Below are positions 1 to 6,466 of a DNA stretch of 7,879 nt, one piece after another. This stretch comes from Planctomycetota bacterium (GTDB lineage Bacteria; Planctomycetota; UBA1135), in NCBI GenBank assembly GCA_027623585.1, contig JAQBVK010000105.1:1-7879 (forward strand). The letters run 5' to 3'. The first letter of the stretch is position 1. Each line of letters opens with the position of its first letter. A model generated the notes under the pieces. That model was not told where the DNA came from. It saw nothing but the letters and a program-made list of their open reading frames with translations, and searched no databases. A program made the translations under genes and the position numbers.

Positions 1-655
1 CGTCGAAGATCAGCAGCGCGCCGCGCTCGTCGCAGAGGCGGCGCACGCCCTGGAAGAACTCGGGATCGCCGAGGTGCACTCCGGCCTCGCCCTGAATCGG
101 CTCTAGGATCACGGCGGCGGTGCGATCGGTGATCAGCGCGTCGAACTTGGCGAGATCGTTATAGGGAGCGAATGCGAAGCCCGGTACCAGCGGATCGAAG
201 GGCTCGCGGTACTCCTTGCGGAAGGTCGCGCTCAACGCGCCGAAACTGCGCCCATGGAAGGAACGCATCGCGCAGGCGAACTCGGTGCGGCCGGTGCTGA
301 AGCGCGCGAACTTGAGCGCTGCTTCCACCGCTTCGGTGCCGGAGTTGCAGAGGAAGGCGCGATTCAGGCCTGCCGGCGCGATCGCCGCGAGCTTCGCGGC
401 GAGTTCGGCCCGACGGTCGTTGCTGAAAGCGTTCGAGAGCGCGATCAACCGCGTCGCCTGCTCGCGCACCGCCGCGAGCACGTGCGGATGGCCGTGACCT
501 AGATTACTGACGCCGTGCGCGCTCACGCAGTCGAGGTACTCGCGCCCGCGGTCGTCCCAGAGCCGCGCGTTGTCGCCGCGCACGATCGTGACCGGACGCT
601 TGGGGAACACGTTCAGCAGGTGCGCGTGCTCGAGGTCGGCGGAGTTCTGGCTCAT
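1..655 (-). CDS. lysJ: LysJ-type [LysW]-aminoadipate semialdehyde / ornithine-type aminotransferase, partial (C-terminus off window)
   Basis: This is a class III (fold type I) PLP-dependent aminotransferase of the ArgD/LysJ family. In the carrier pathway it transfers an amino group from glutamate to the semialdehyde of the LysW-bound intermediate. I read 218 codons before the left edge cuts the gene. Visible family marks are the phosphate-binding NSGTEA at 104-109, the SFHGRS segment at 132-137, EPIQGEAGV at 185-193 and the start of the LIFDE motif, whose Asp218 contacts the PLP ring nitrogen. The catalytic lysine and the C-terminal half lie outside the window. The start ATG (653-655) overlaps the lysZ stop as ATGA, which implies translational coupling. 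Family membership is clear. The choice of LysJ over ArgD, or a dual-specific enzyme, rests on the neighbours. Intact as far as it goes. Confidence 0.88.
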   Translation of the reverse strand, partial: MSQNSADLEHAHLLNVFPKRPVTIVRGDNARLWDDRGREYLDCVSAHGVSNLGHGHPHVLAAVREQATRLIALSNAFSNDRRAELAAKLAAIAPAGLNRAFLCNSGTEAVEAALKFARFSTGRTEFACAMRSFHGRSFGALSATFRKEYREPFDPLVPGFAFAPYNDLAKFDALITDRTAAVILEPIQGEAGVHLGDPEFFQGVRRLCDERGALLIFD

Positions 656-1440
656 CGGATCACCGTTCCCGCGCCGGCCAGCGCGTCTCGTAAGGGATGC
701 TCGGTGCGGCCGTCGGCGATCCGCACTTCGCGCGCGCCGCCGTCGAACAGTCGGCGGATCGCCATCATCTTGCGCTTCATGCGGCCTTCGGTGGCAGCTT
801 CGCGGCGTTCGAACTCAGCGCGCGGGATCTCGCGGATCAGAGAGGCAGGATCGGCGGGGTCGGCGAGGAAGCCGGGCGCCTCGATCAGGTGGACCACGCA
901 GTCCGGCTTCAGCGTTTCGGCGAGCACCGCCACCACGTCGTCGTTCTCGGCGTTGATTGCGTGGCCGTTCTCGTCCGAGATCGGCATGGTCAACACCGGC
1001 AGATAGCCGTGTTCGAGCAGAATGCCGAGCAGCGGGCCGGCAGAATGCGGCTTGCCTGAAACGTCGTGCACCATGCGCTGCTTCTCGCCGTCGCGCACGC
1101 GGATGCCGCGATTGCGGCGGCCCTGCACGATGCGGCCGTCGAGCCCGCTCAAACCGACCGCGTTCGCGCCGCGCGTCTGCAGCAGTTCCACTAGCCGCTT
1201 GTTGCGCAGACCGGAGTAGGCCATCAGCATCACGTCGAGCGCGTCGTCATCGGTGTAGACGCTGCTGATGCCGCTCACCGAGATCAGCGTGCGCCGTTCG
1301 ACGCCGAGCTTGGCGGCCAACTCGTCGCGCAACGCGTTCGCGCCGTGCACCACCACGCAGGGCTGACCAAGCGCGGCAAGATCATCCGCCGCGCCCGCGA
1401 GATTGAGCGTCGCGCCGCCGCCGAGTTTGACCAGGATCAT
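652..1440 (-). CDS. lysZ: LysZ, [LysW]-aminoadipate kinase (ArgB-like amino acid kinase)
   Basis: A 262-residue amino acid kinase family enzyme related to N-acetylglutamate kinase. It phosphorylates the side-chain carboxylate of the amino acid carried on LysW, using ATP. The N-terminal VKLGGG (4-9) with Lys5 is the usual phosphate-binding strand and glycine loop. VVHGAN (30-35) is the second glycine-containing loop, with GA where relatives commonly have GG. NKRLVELLQ (80-88), GLSGLDGR (96-103), the Asn-containing AINAEND (161-167) and GRMKRK (219-224) closely resemble, from memory, Thermus LysZ, as does the C-terminal ADGR...GTV ending. The length is normal for the family. The ATG overlaps the stop of the upstream amidotransferase-like gene as ATGA, and its own stop overlaps the lysJ start the same way. 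Substrate choice (aminoadipate or glutamate) cannot be read with certainty. Confidence 0.93.
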   Translation of the reverse strand: MILVKLGGGATLNLAGAADDLAALGQPCVVVHGANALRDELAAKLGVERRTLISVSGISSVYTDDDALDVMLMAYSGLRNKRLVELLQTRGANAVGLSGLDGRIVQGRRNRGIRVRDGEKQRMVHDVSGKPHSAGPLLGILLEHGYLPVLTMPISDENGHAINAENDDVVAVLAETLKPDCVVHLIEAPGFLADPADPASLIREIPRAEFERREAATEGRMKRKMMAIRRLFDGGAREVRIADGRTEHPLRDALAGAGTVIR

Positions 1441-2078
1441 GCCAACACCTCCACGCAGTCGTTCGGTAGCGGCTCCCAGCCGCTTTCGCCCGGAAAGGGC
1501 TCCGAACAGAGCATCAGAGTGCCGCCGGAGCGCTTGCGGTGCAAGCTGAAGTACTCATGGTCCTCACGGTGCAGGCTGGCGACGAAAGCGTCTTCTGCGC
1601 CGGCAAGAATCATGTTCATCGCGCGTACGCGCGTCGAGCGCTGCTCGACGATCGGAAGGGCTTTGCGCAGCGCAGCCTCCATGCCGTGACCGACCGCGAA
1701 GCGCTGGATGAAACGGAAAAGCTTTTCGGCGCCGATGCGGCCTTCTTCGCGAATGCGCACGCCGCGCAACTCGCCGTTGAAGGCAAACACCCAACCGTTC
1801 TCCAGGAAGGGCATGTTGTTTTCGACGCGCACGTCGCGGTCCTCGAAGGCGCTGCGCGCGTGCGCAACCAGGCGTGTGGTCGGCGGCAGCGCGGGAAGGG
1901 CGCATTCCCAGATTGGGCGCACGTCATGATGCAGGCTCCACGCCGTGCCGGTCCACGATGCGCAGCCCCAGCCGTGGCCCTGGTATTCCTTGCTCGCCTG
2001 CGAGAGCGCGGCGAAAGGTTTCAGCACTTCGCGCGGGTCGAAGGGCCGCTCGGCGGCGACGTAGAGGATCCGGCACAT
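1437..2078 (-). CDS. Class II glutamine amidotransferase-like (YafJ/EgtC-type Ntn hydrolase) embedded in the lys operon
   Basis: A 213-residue protein starting Met-Cys-Arg, so removal of Met would expose Cys2 as the N-terminal nucleophile of a class II (Ntn) glutamine amidotransferase. Other family marks are HGWG (35-38), HARS (73-76) with the substrate-binding arginine, NMPF (88-91), FNGEL (100-104), which supplies the oxyanion Asn-Gly, and the late CSEPF (191-195), like the SEP segment of YafJ/EgtC proteins. Position 100 is Phe where many relatives have His (HNG). There is no fused synthase domain, so it is a stand-alone amidotransferase or a gamma-glutamyl hydrolase. It lies 7 nt after lysY and overlaps lysZ by ATGA, placing it firmly in the carrier operon. 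I see no good Shine-Dalgarno sequence. Its role is unknown. Possible roles are release of product from LysW, ammonia supply, or an unrelated function; the hydrolase idea is inference only. Confidence 0.8.
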   Translation of the reverse strand: MCRILYVAAERPFDPREVLKPFAALSQASKEYQGHGWGCASWTGTAWSLHHDVRPIWECALPALPPTTRLVAHARSAFEDRDVRVENNMPFLENGWVFAFNGELRGVRIREEGRIGAEKLFRFIQRFAVGHGMEAALRKALPIVEQRSTRVRAMNMILAGAEDAFVASLHREDHEYFSLHRKRSGGTLMLCSEPFPGESGWEPLPNDCVEVLA

Positions 2079-2085
2079 CGCCGGA

Positions 2086-3135
2086 TCAAATCGGGTGCAG
2101 GCCGAGGAAGCCGAGCGCCGTCGTTTCCTCGAAGCCGCACATCAGGTTGAAGGCTGGCACGGCCTGCCCGGCCGCGCCTTTCATGAGGTTGTCGATTGCA
2201 GACACCACCACCAAGCGGTTCGAGGCCGGATCGCGTTGGAAGCCGACGTCGCAGAGGTTGGTGCCGGCGAGGATTTTCGGCTCGGGGAAGCGGTAGTTGC
2301 CGTCGCGCTCCTTGACGATGCGGATGAAGGGCTCGCCGCCGTAGGCCTCGCGATAGATTTTCCAGATCGCCTTCTCGTCGAGGTCTTGTTTCAGGAAGAC
2401 GTGAGATGTGGCGAGCACGCCGCGCACCATGTCGATGGATGTTGCGGAGAAATGGATCGCAATTTCACGCCCTCGGCCGAGCTCCTGAATCATCTCCGCG
2501 GTGTGGCGGTGGCCGGTGGGTGCAAAGGAACGCACGCAGCCGGAGCGCTCCGGGTGGTGGGTGGCGGGACCGGACTCGTTGCCGCCCTCGCTGCTGCCGA
2601 CCTTCACTTCGACCACGGTGCGGTCGAGTTCGACCACGTCCGCCGCGTAGAGCGGATGCAGGCCGAGGATCGTCGCGGTGGCGTTGCAACCCGCGCTTGA
2701 CACGCGCATCGCGCCGCGCATTTCTTCCCGGTGCAGTTCCGGAATCCCGTAGACGTAGCTGCCGAGCAGTTCCGGATGCGGATGCGGCTTGCCGTACCAA
2801 CGCTCGTAGAGCGCGGCGTCCGCAAGCCGGAAGTCGGCGGAAAGGTCCACCACGCGCGGCGCGATTCCGTCTACCCAATCCTTGCGCTTCGATGACTCGC
2901 CGTGGGGGAGGCAGAGGAACAGCGCATCGCAGGGCTGCATCTCCTCGAGCGGACTGAAACTCAAGTCCGTGCCCTTGCGCAGATTGGGATGCACCTTGCC
3001 GACGCTCTTGCCCGCGAAGCGCTGTGAGCTGACCTGCTGGATGCGCACGCCGGGGTGCGCGAGCAGCAGCCGAATCAGTTCACCGCCGGTGTAGCCCGAA
3101 GCGCCGGCGATCGAAACGCGGACCTCAGACGGCAA
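2086..3135 (-). CDS. lysY: LysY, [LysW]-aminoadipyl/glutamyl phosphate reductase (ArgC-like)
   Basis: A 349-residue NADPH-dependent reductase of the N-acetyl-gamma-glutamyl-phosphate reductase family. It converts the LysW-bound acyl phosphate to the semialdehyde. The N-terminal Rossmann motif is GASGYTGGE (11-19). The catalytic cysteine is Cys150 in SAGCNATA (147-154), the form I associate with LysY rather than the PGCYPT form of many ArgC proteins. GSSEGGNESG (180-189), GHRHTAE (208-214, candidate catalytic histidines) and DNLMKGAAGQA (315-325) complete the family pattern. Length is typical. The most plausible start is TTG at 3133-3135, overlapping the end of lysX by 11 nt. I found no in-frame ATG or GTG nearby that would keep the Rossmann strand. 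Initiation there probably depends on ribosomes finishing lysX. Confidence 0.93.
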   Translation of the reverse strand: MPSEVRVSIAGASGYTGGELIRLLLAHPGVRIQQVSSQRFAGKSVGKVHPNLRKGTDLSFSPLEEMQPCDALFLCLPHGESSKRKDWVDGIAPRVVDLSADFRLADAALYERWYGKPHPHPELLGSYVYGIPELHREEMRGAMRVSSAGCNATATILGLHPLYAADVVELDRTVVEVKVGSSEGGNESGPATHHPERSGCVRSFAPTGHRHTAEMIQELGRGREIAIHFSATSIDMVRGVLATSHVFLKQDLDEKAIWKIYREAYGGEPFIRIVKERDGNYRFPEPKILAGTNLCDVGFQRDPASNRLVVVSAIDNLMKGAAGQAVPAFNLMCGFEETTALGFLGLHPI

Positions 3136-4024
3136 CGGCCCCGCGCGCGGCGCGCAGTGCGAAATCCACGATCCGTCCGGGAATGTCCACGCCCGTCACT
3201 TCCACGCTGTTCTTGAACTCCATCGTGTAGTTGACTTCGTTGGCGATCAGTCCATCCGGGGTCTCGAAGGCGTCGAGCGCCACCACTCCGCCGCCGACCG
3301 CGTGCGCGGCCCGGAGCGCGAGATCTGCAAGTTCCGGCGTCACCGGGTATTTGGAAGTCACGCCGCCGCGCGCGGTGTTGGTGATCCAGTGCGGCGAACT
3401 GCGCGTGATCGCGCCAATGCACTCGTCGCCGACCACGAAGGCGCGCAGGTCACGCCCGCGCTTCTCGACGTACTTCTGGATGTAGAAGATCGAGTGATGG
3501 TAGGAACCGAGCACGGTCTTGTGCTCGAGCACCGTTTCGGCGGCGTCGCGATCGTTGATCTTCGAGAGCAGGCGGCCCCAAGAGCCCACCGCGGGCTTCA
3601 AGACCACCGGGTAGCCCATTTCCTCCATCGCCTGCAACGCGGATTCCTCGGTGAAGGCCACGCGCACTTCGGGCTGCGGTACGCCGTGGTCCGCGAGCGC
3701 GATCGAAGTCAGCAACTTGTCGCCGCAGATGCGCGCCACGTCTCCGCGATTGACGCACGGAATCCCGGCGCTTTCGTAGAGACGGATGGCGTGAAAGGCG
3801 CGCGAGTGGTTGATGCTGCGTTCCAGCACCACGTCGTAGTCGTAGCGATCGCGGCCGATGTTGAAGGAAATGGCGCGGTCGTCCACGAGCACCACCTCGG
3901 CTTCGGGCCGCTTTGTGAAGGCCTCGAGAATCAGCTTCTCGTCCTTGCGCATCAATGAGTGCAACAAGGCGACGCGGATGCGCGCGCCGGAGTGGGCCTT
4001 GGCCGTGGCAGATGTTGGGTTCAC
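3125..4024 (-). CDS. lysX: LysX, LysW-aminoadipate/glutamate ligase (RimK-like ATP-grasp)
   Basis: An ATP-grasp ligase of 299 residues that joins the alpha-amino group of alpha-aminoadipate (or glutamate) to the gamma-carboxyl of the C-terminal glutamate of LysW. Motifs in order are RVALLHSLMRKDEK (17-30), GDK (101-103), the ATP-binding VVLKPAVGSWGRLLSK (140-155), YIQKYVEK (181-188), RDLRAFVVGD (191-200), NTARGG (216-221) and the metal-binding NEVNYTMEFKNS (262-273), whose MEFKN is characteristic of LysX/ArgX enzymes. I chose the GTG at 4022-4024 because it overlaps the lysW stop as GTGA and has AAGAGG-like purines upstream within lysW. This gives about 15 residues before the first core strand. 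The frame stays open further upstream, but that would run through lysW. Lysine versus ornithine specificity is not resolved. Confidence 0.93.
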   Translation of the reverse strand: MNPTSATAKAHSGARIRVALLHSLMRKDEKLILEAFTKRPEAEVVLVDDRAISFNIGRDRYDYDVVLERSINHSRAFHAIRLYESAGIPCVNRGDVARICGDKLLTSIALADHGVPQPEVRVAFTEESALQAMEEMGYPVVLKPAVGSWGRLLSKINDRDAAETVLEHKTVLGSYHHSIFYIQKYVEKRGRDLRAFVVGDECIGAITRSSPHWITNTARGGVTSKYPVTPELADLALRAAHAVGGGVVALDAFETPDGLIANEVNYTMEFKNSVEVTGVDIPGRIVDFALRAARGAVAV

Positions 4025-4188
4025 TCGCCCCAGTCCTCTTCTTCCTGCGGCGCTTCCGCGAGCACGAACGGAGTGAGGGAAAGGACTTCCAACTCGGTGC
4101 CGCAATCGGTGCACTCGAGCAGTTCTCCTACCACCATGTCGATCTGGCGGCTGATGGTCGCGCCGCACACCGGGCAATCGGCTTTCAT
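4021..4188 (-). CDS. lysW: LysW, amino-group carrier protein
   Basis: A 55-residue acidic zinc-ribbon carrier protein. Two cysteine pairs, CPVCG (Cys5, Cys8) and CTDCG (Cys26, Cys29), form the zinc site. The protein ends in EDWGE, the conserved tail whose last glutamate carries the substrate through its side-chain carboxylate. The C-terminal half (TELEVLSLTPFVLAEAPQEE, 31-50) has the expected hydrophobic strand followed by an acidic linker. The length matches known LysW proteins (about 54). I chose the ATG at 4186-4188 because AGAGGA lies 6 nt upstream; a GTG codon directly before it is possible but less well placed. The reading frame is open far upstream, antisense to the DUF3500 gene, and is not part of the protein. 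lysW is the first gene of the operon, as expected for the carrier needed by all the others. Confidence 0.95.
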   Translation of the reverse strand: MKADCPVCGATISRQIDMVVGELLECTDCGTELEVLSLTPFVLAEAPQEEEDWGE

Positions 4189-4257
4189 CACGAATCCTCT
4201 AGGACAAGGGTGCCGGATTCTAGCAGCGGTCGGGGGGTTGCTGGCTAGACTGGGATC
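4189..4257. promoter_or_regulatory. Divergent intergenic region, with candidate lys operon promoter
   Basis: These 69 bp separate the divergent starts of lysW and the DUF3500 gene, so both promoters must lie here or inside the neighbouring genes. On the minus strand TAGAAT (4217-4222) is a five-of-six match to a -10 box. It would start transcription near 4210, leaving a leader of about 20 nt that includes the AGAGGA site. I see no convincing -35 hexamer 16-18 bp upstream of it. For the plus-strand gene there is only a weak TAGACT (4245-4250) very close to the ATG. There is no room for a long leader, attenuator or lysine riboswitch. Confidence 0.35.
4195..4200 (-). promoter_or_regulatory. Ribosome binding site of lysW
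   Basis: On the minus strand the sequence AGAGGA ends 6 nt before the lysW ATG. It is the clearest Shine-Dalgarno match in the window and decides the lysW start. The later operon genes have weaker or no such sites and probably rely on coupling. Confidence 0.6.
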
Positions 4258-5289
4258 ATGCGTGCCCGCCTCGTGTTGCTGCTCGCTTCGACGCTCTCCC
4301 TGAGCTGGGGATGGGCGCATCAAGACCCGGCCCGGACTCCGGCCGAAGCGGTGGCCGCCGCCGCCCGCGCCGTGCTCGAGTCCATGACTCCGGAACAGAA
4401 GGCGCGGGCGCAGTTTTCGCTCGCCGCCGCTGAGCGTGCCGACTGGCACTTCACGCCGCGCGAGCGTCCGGGCATTCCGCTGCTGGAGCTCACCGCCGAG
4501 CAGCGCATCGCGGTCGGACTGCTGCTGCGGGCGGCGCTCGGAAACGATGGGCAGGCGCAGATCGGCAAGGTGCAGGAACTGGACACGGTGTTGCGGGAGA
4601 TGGCGGAGCGCCGTGGCCAGAAAGCCGACTACCGCAATCCGCTGCTCTACGAACTGGCGGTCTTCGGCGAGCCGTCCGCGAATGCGCCATGGGCTTTCCG
4701 TTTCGAGGGGCATCATGTTTCGATCACGGTCGCCACCGACGGGCATGGGGCGTTCGGCTTCAGTCCCTGCTTTCTCGGGGCGAATCCTCTGCGCGTCCCC
4801 GAAGGAGAGCGGGAGGGGCAGCGCGTCCTTGCCGCGCGGGAGGACACGGCGCGCGCCTTGTTCAGGAGCTTGAGCGCCGAGCAACGCCGCGTAGCCCACG
4901 TGGCGGTCGAAGCGCCGCGCGAACTGCTGCTGCCGCCCGGCACTCCGCTCCATCGTTTGGATCCTGCGGGCATCGCCGGCAAGCAGCTCGACGAAGCTCA
5001 GCGCCGCGATTTGCTGCTCTTGATTTCATGCTTCCTCGGTGACGTGCATCCCGAGCTCGGCGGCCACGCACTACTCGAACAGGCGCGCGAGCAGGTCGAG
5101 GAAATCCACTTTGCTTGGATGGGCTCCTACGAACGCGGCGCCGCCCATGGCTTCCGCGTGCAAACGCCGCGGTTGGTGATCGAATGGACTACTGCGATGG
5201 GCGATTCCAATCACGTTCACGCCGGTTGGCGCGATCTGGAACGCGACCTGAGTCTCGGCTGGGGAGTGCCTCAGGCTGAGGCGCGCTGA
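4258..5289 (+). CDS. DUF3500 family protein, exported, function unknown
   Basis: A 343-residue protein with an N-terminal signal peptide (hydrophobic LVLLLASTLSLSWGWA at 5-20, likely cleaved near 20), so it acts outside the cytoplasm or on the membrane. The rest matches my recollection of the DUF3500 pattern: repeated EQR/EQK helices (46-48, 81-83, 208-210), RNPLLYELAVFGEPS (126-140), WAFRFEGHHVS (145-155), SPCFLGANP (169-177), HFAWMGS (284-290), and near the end a His-rich NHVHAGWRDLERD (318-330). The paired histidines at 152-153 and 319/321 could bind a metal, but that is inference. No function is established to my knowledge. It is divergent from lysW and convergent with the diguanylate cyclase gene, overlapping it by 19 bp, so it is probably monocistronic. 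The ATG has no strong Shine-Dalgarno site. Confidence 0.85.
   Translation: MRARLVLLLASTLSLSWGWAHQDPARTPAEAVAAAARAVLESMTPEQKARAQFSLAAAERADWHFTPRERPGIPLLELTAEQRIAVGLLLRAALGNDGQAQIGKVQELDTVLREMAERRGQKADYRNPLLYELAVFGEPSANAPWAFRFEGHHVSITVATDGHGAFGFSPCFLGANPLRVPEGEREGQRVLAAREDTARALFRSLSAEQRRVAHVAVEAPRELLLPPGTPLHRLDPAGIAGKQLDEAQRRDLLLLISCFLGDVHPELGGHALLEQAREQVEEIHFAWMGSYERGAAHGFRVQTPRLVIEWTTAMGDSNHVHAGWRDLERDLSLGWGVPQAEAR
5266..5284. terminator. Hairpin in the convergent gene overlap; possible bidirectional terminator
   Basis: GTGCCTCA (5266-5273), loop GGC, and TGAGGCGC (5277-5284) form a stem of eight pairs in plus-strand RNA, one of them a G-U. On the minus strand the G-U becomes an A-C mismatch, leaving a six-pair core. 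It lies where the 3' ends of the DUF3500 and diguanylate cyclase genes overlap, and it contains the cyclase stop codon. No U-rich tract follows on either strand, so classical intrinsic termination is not assured. Confidence 0.35.
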
Positions 5290-6458
5290 GCGCTGGGCGC
5301 GACTTCAACGCGGTTGCGCCCGTTGCGCTTGGCGCGATACAGCGCGGCGTCGGCAGCGGCGACGAGTTCTTGGATCGTCGTGGCGGGATCGCCGGGGAGC
5401 AGCGCGAGTCCGAAGGACGCGGTCACGCGCACGGGGCGGCCGTCTTCGGATTCGACCGGCGCACTCTGAATCTGCACGCGGCAGCGTTCGAGCGCCGCCT
5501 TTGCGGACACCAAACCCTGCAAGGGCAACAGGATCATGAATTCTTCGCCGCCCCAGCGGCCCACCGTGTCCTCACCGCGCAGGCTGGTGCGCAGGACCTG
5601 CGCAACTTGCTTCAACACGCGGTCGCCGGTGGGGTGGCCGAATTTGTCATTCACGACTTTGAAGTGATCCACGTCGGCGACGGCGATCGCCAGAGGCTCG
5701 TGGTGGCGCTGCACACGTGACCAAGACTCCTCGAGCCGCTCCATCATGATGCGCCGATTGGCGATGCCGGTCAGTGGGTCGCGCGAAGAGAGGCCGCGGA
5801 ACTTGCGCTCACGGTTGCGCAGCATGATCGCGAGGAAACCGAGCTGCGCGAGGCTCGCCACGGCGGCGAAGATGTGCACCAGCAGCGTGCCTGCGTAACG
5901 CAGCGGATGCACGACCGCGCCGGCTGGAAGCTCCAGCAGAGGTTCGTTCGGAATCCAACCGGCCATGCCGGCGCTGGTCGCAGCGAACAACGCGAAGGCG
6001 AGGCTGCCGAGCAGGCGAAGCGCCGGCGCAGTGCCGAGGCCAATCAGAACCGAAAGGGAAGAAGCCGTGATCGTCAGCCAAGTCACGCCGCTGAAAGGTC
6101 CGGCCAAGTACAAGCAGCCGCCCATCAGCAGTCCGTAGAGATGAGAGACGCCGATCAAATAGCCGCGCGCTTCGCTTTGACGCCGTTCGAGAACCAGTCC
6201 GCGCCACGCGAGCGGCAAGAACAGCAGCGCACAGAAGCCGCTGATCACGAATAAGGATCGGCCGGCCCAGCGGAATCCGAACTCGTTGGAGCCGAACGCG
6301 GCCGCCACGCCGCCGACCACGGCGAGCACGGCGAACTGCGTTGCTGCGACCAGCGTGAAGAGGCGAGCGCGCCTCGCGCGACTCCACGCGTAGGAATCTT
6401 CGAACCAGTCGCGCCACCGTGTGCGCGAGGAATCGGTCTCCGAGACTCGTTCTGCCAT
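5271..6458 (-). CDS. Six-TM membrane diguanylate cyclase (GGDEF domain)
   Basis: A 395-residue inner-membrane protein that should make cyclic di-GMP from two GTP. About six hydrophobic segments (near 34-55, 67-86, 100-119, 124-142, 147-168 and 188-213) form the membrane part. A GGDEF domain follows at about 220-385. It has DPLTG (227-231), NRR (234-236), the metal-binding ADVDHFKVVND (261-271), the active-site GGEEF (303-307) and a product-inhibition site RGED (294-297) exactly five residues before it, so the cyclase looks active and feedback-inhibited. ASFGLA (347-352) and AADAALYRAKRNGRNRV (368-384) complete the domain. I see no PAS, GAF or EAL domain; the membrane part may be the sensor. 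I prefer the ATG at 6456-6458. The frame stays open upstream, but that part would be antisense to the response regulator gene and is Arg/Gly-rich. Confidence 0.92.
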   Translation of the reverse strand: MAERVSETDSSRTRWRDWFEDSYAWSRARRARLFTLVAATQFAVLAVVGGVAAAFGSNEFGFRWAGRSLFVISGFCALLFLPLAWRGLVLERRQSEARGYLIGVSHLYGLLMGGCLYLAGPFSGVTWLTITASSLSVLIGLGTAPALRLLGSLAFALFAATSAGMAGWIPNEPLLELPAGAVVHPLRYAGTLLVHIFAAVASLAQLGFLAIMLRNRERKFRGLSSRDPLTGIANRRIMMERLEESWSRVQRHHEPLAIAVADVDHFKVVNDKFGHPTGDRVLKQVAQVLRTSLRGEDTVGRWGGEEFMILLPLQGLVSAKAALERCRVQIQSAPVESEDGRPVRVTASFGLALLPGDPATTIQELVAAADAALYRAKRNGRNRVEVAPSAQRASA

Positions 6459-6466
6459 GAATGGGC

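Noticed and set aside
1..655. Calling the partial aminotransferase ArgD of a classical acetyl-ornithine pathway
   Set aside because: The family cannot separate them by this fragment alone, but the coupled lysZ, lysY, lysX and lysW genes favour the carrier pathway.
1539..2150. Plus-strand open frame of about 200 codons opposite the amidotransferase-like gene
   Set aside because: It is an antisense shadow with no motif. The minus-strand frame has the MCR start, HAR and NG motifs and exact coupling to both neighbours.
2095..2700. Plus-strand open frame of about 200 codons inside lysY
   Set aside because: It is a shadow of the lysY codons in GC-rich DNA. The translation has no recognisable family and the opposite strand carries clear LysY motifs.
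3125..4177. LysX starting at 4177, giving 350 residues
   Set aside because: The extra 51 residues would be read through lysW in another frame and are Arg-rich. The GTG overlapping the lysW stop gives the normal size.
4021..4953. A 310-codon minus-strand frame that would make LysW the tail of a long protein
   Set aside because: The upstream part is antisense to the well-supported DUF3500 gene and is low-complexity. LysW proteins are about 54 residues, and a Shine-Dalgarno site sits before the internal ATG.
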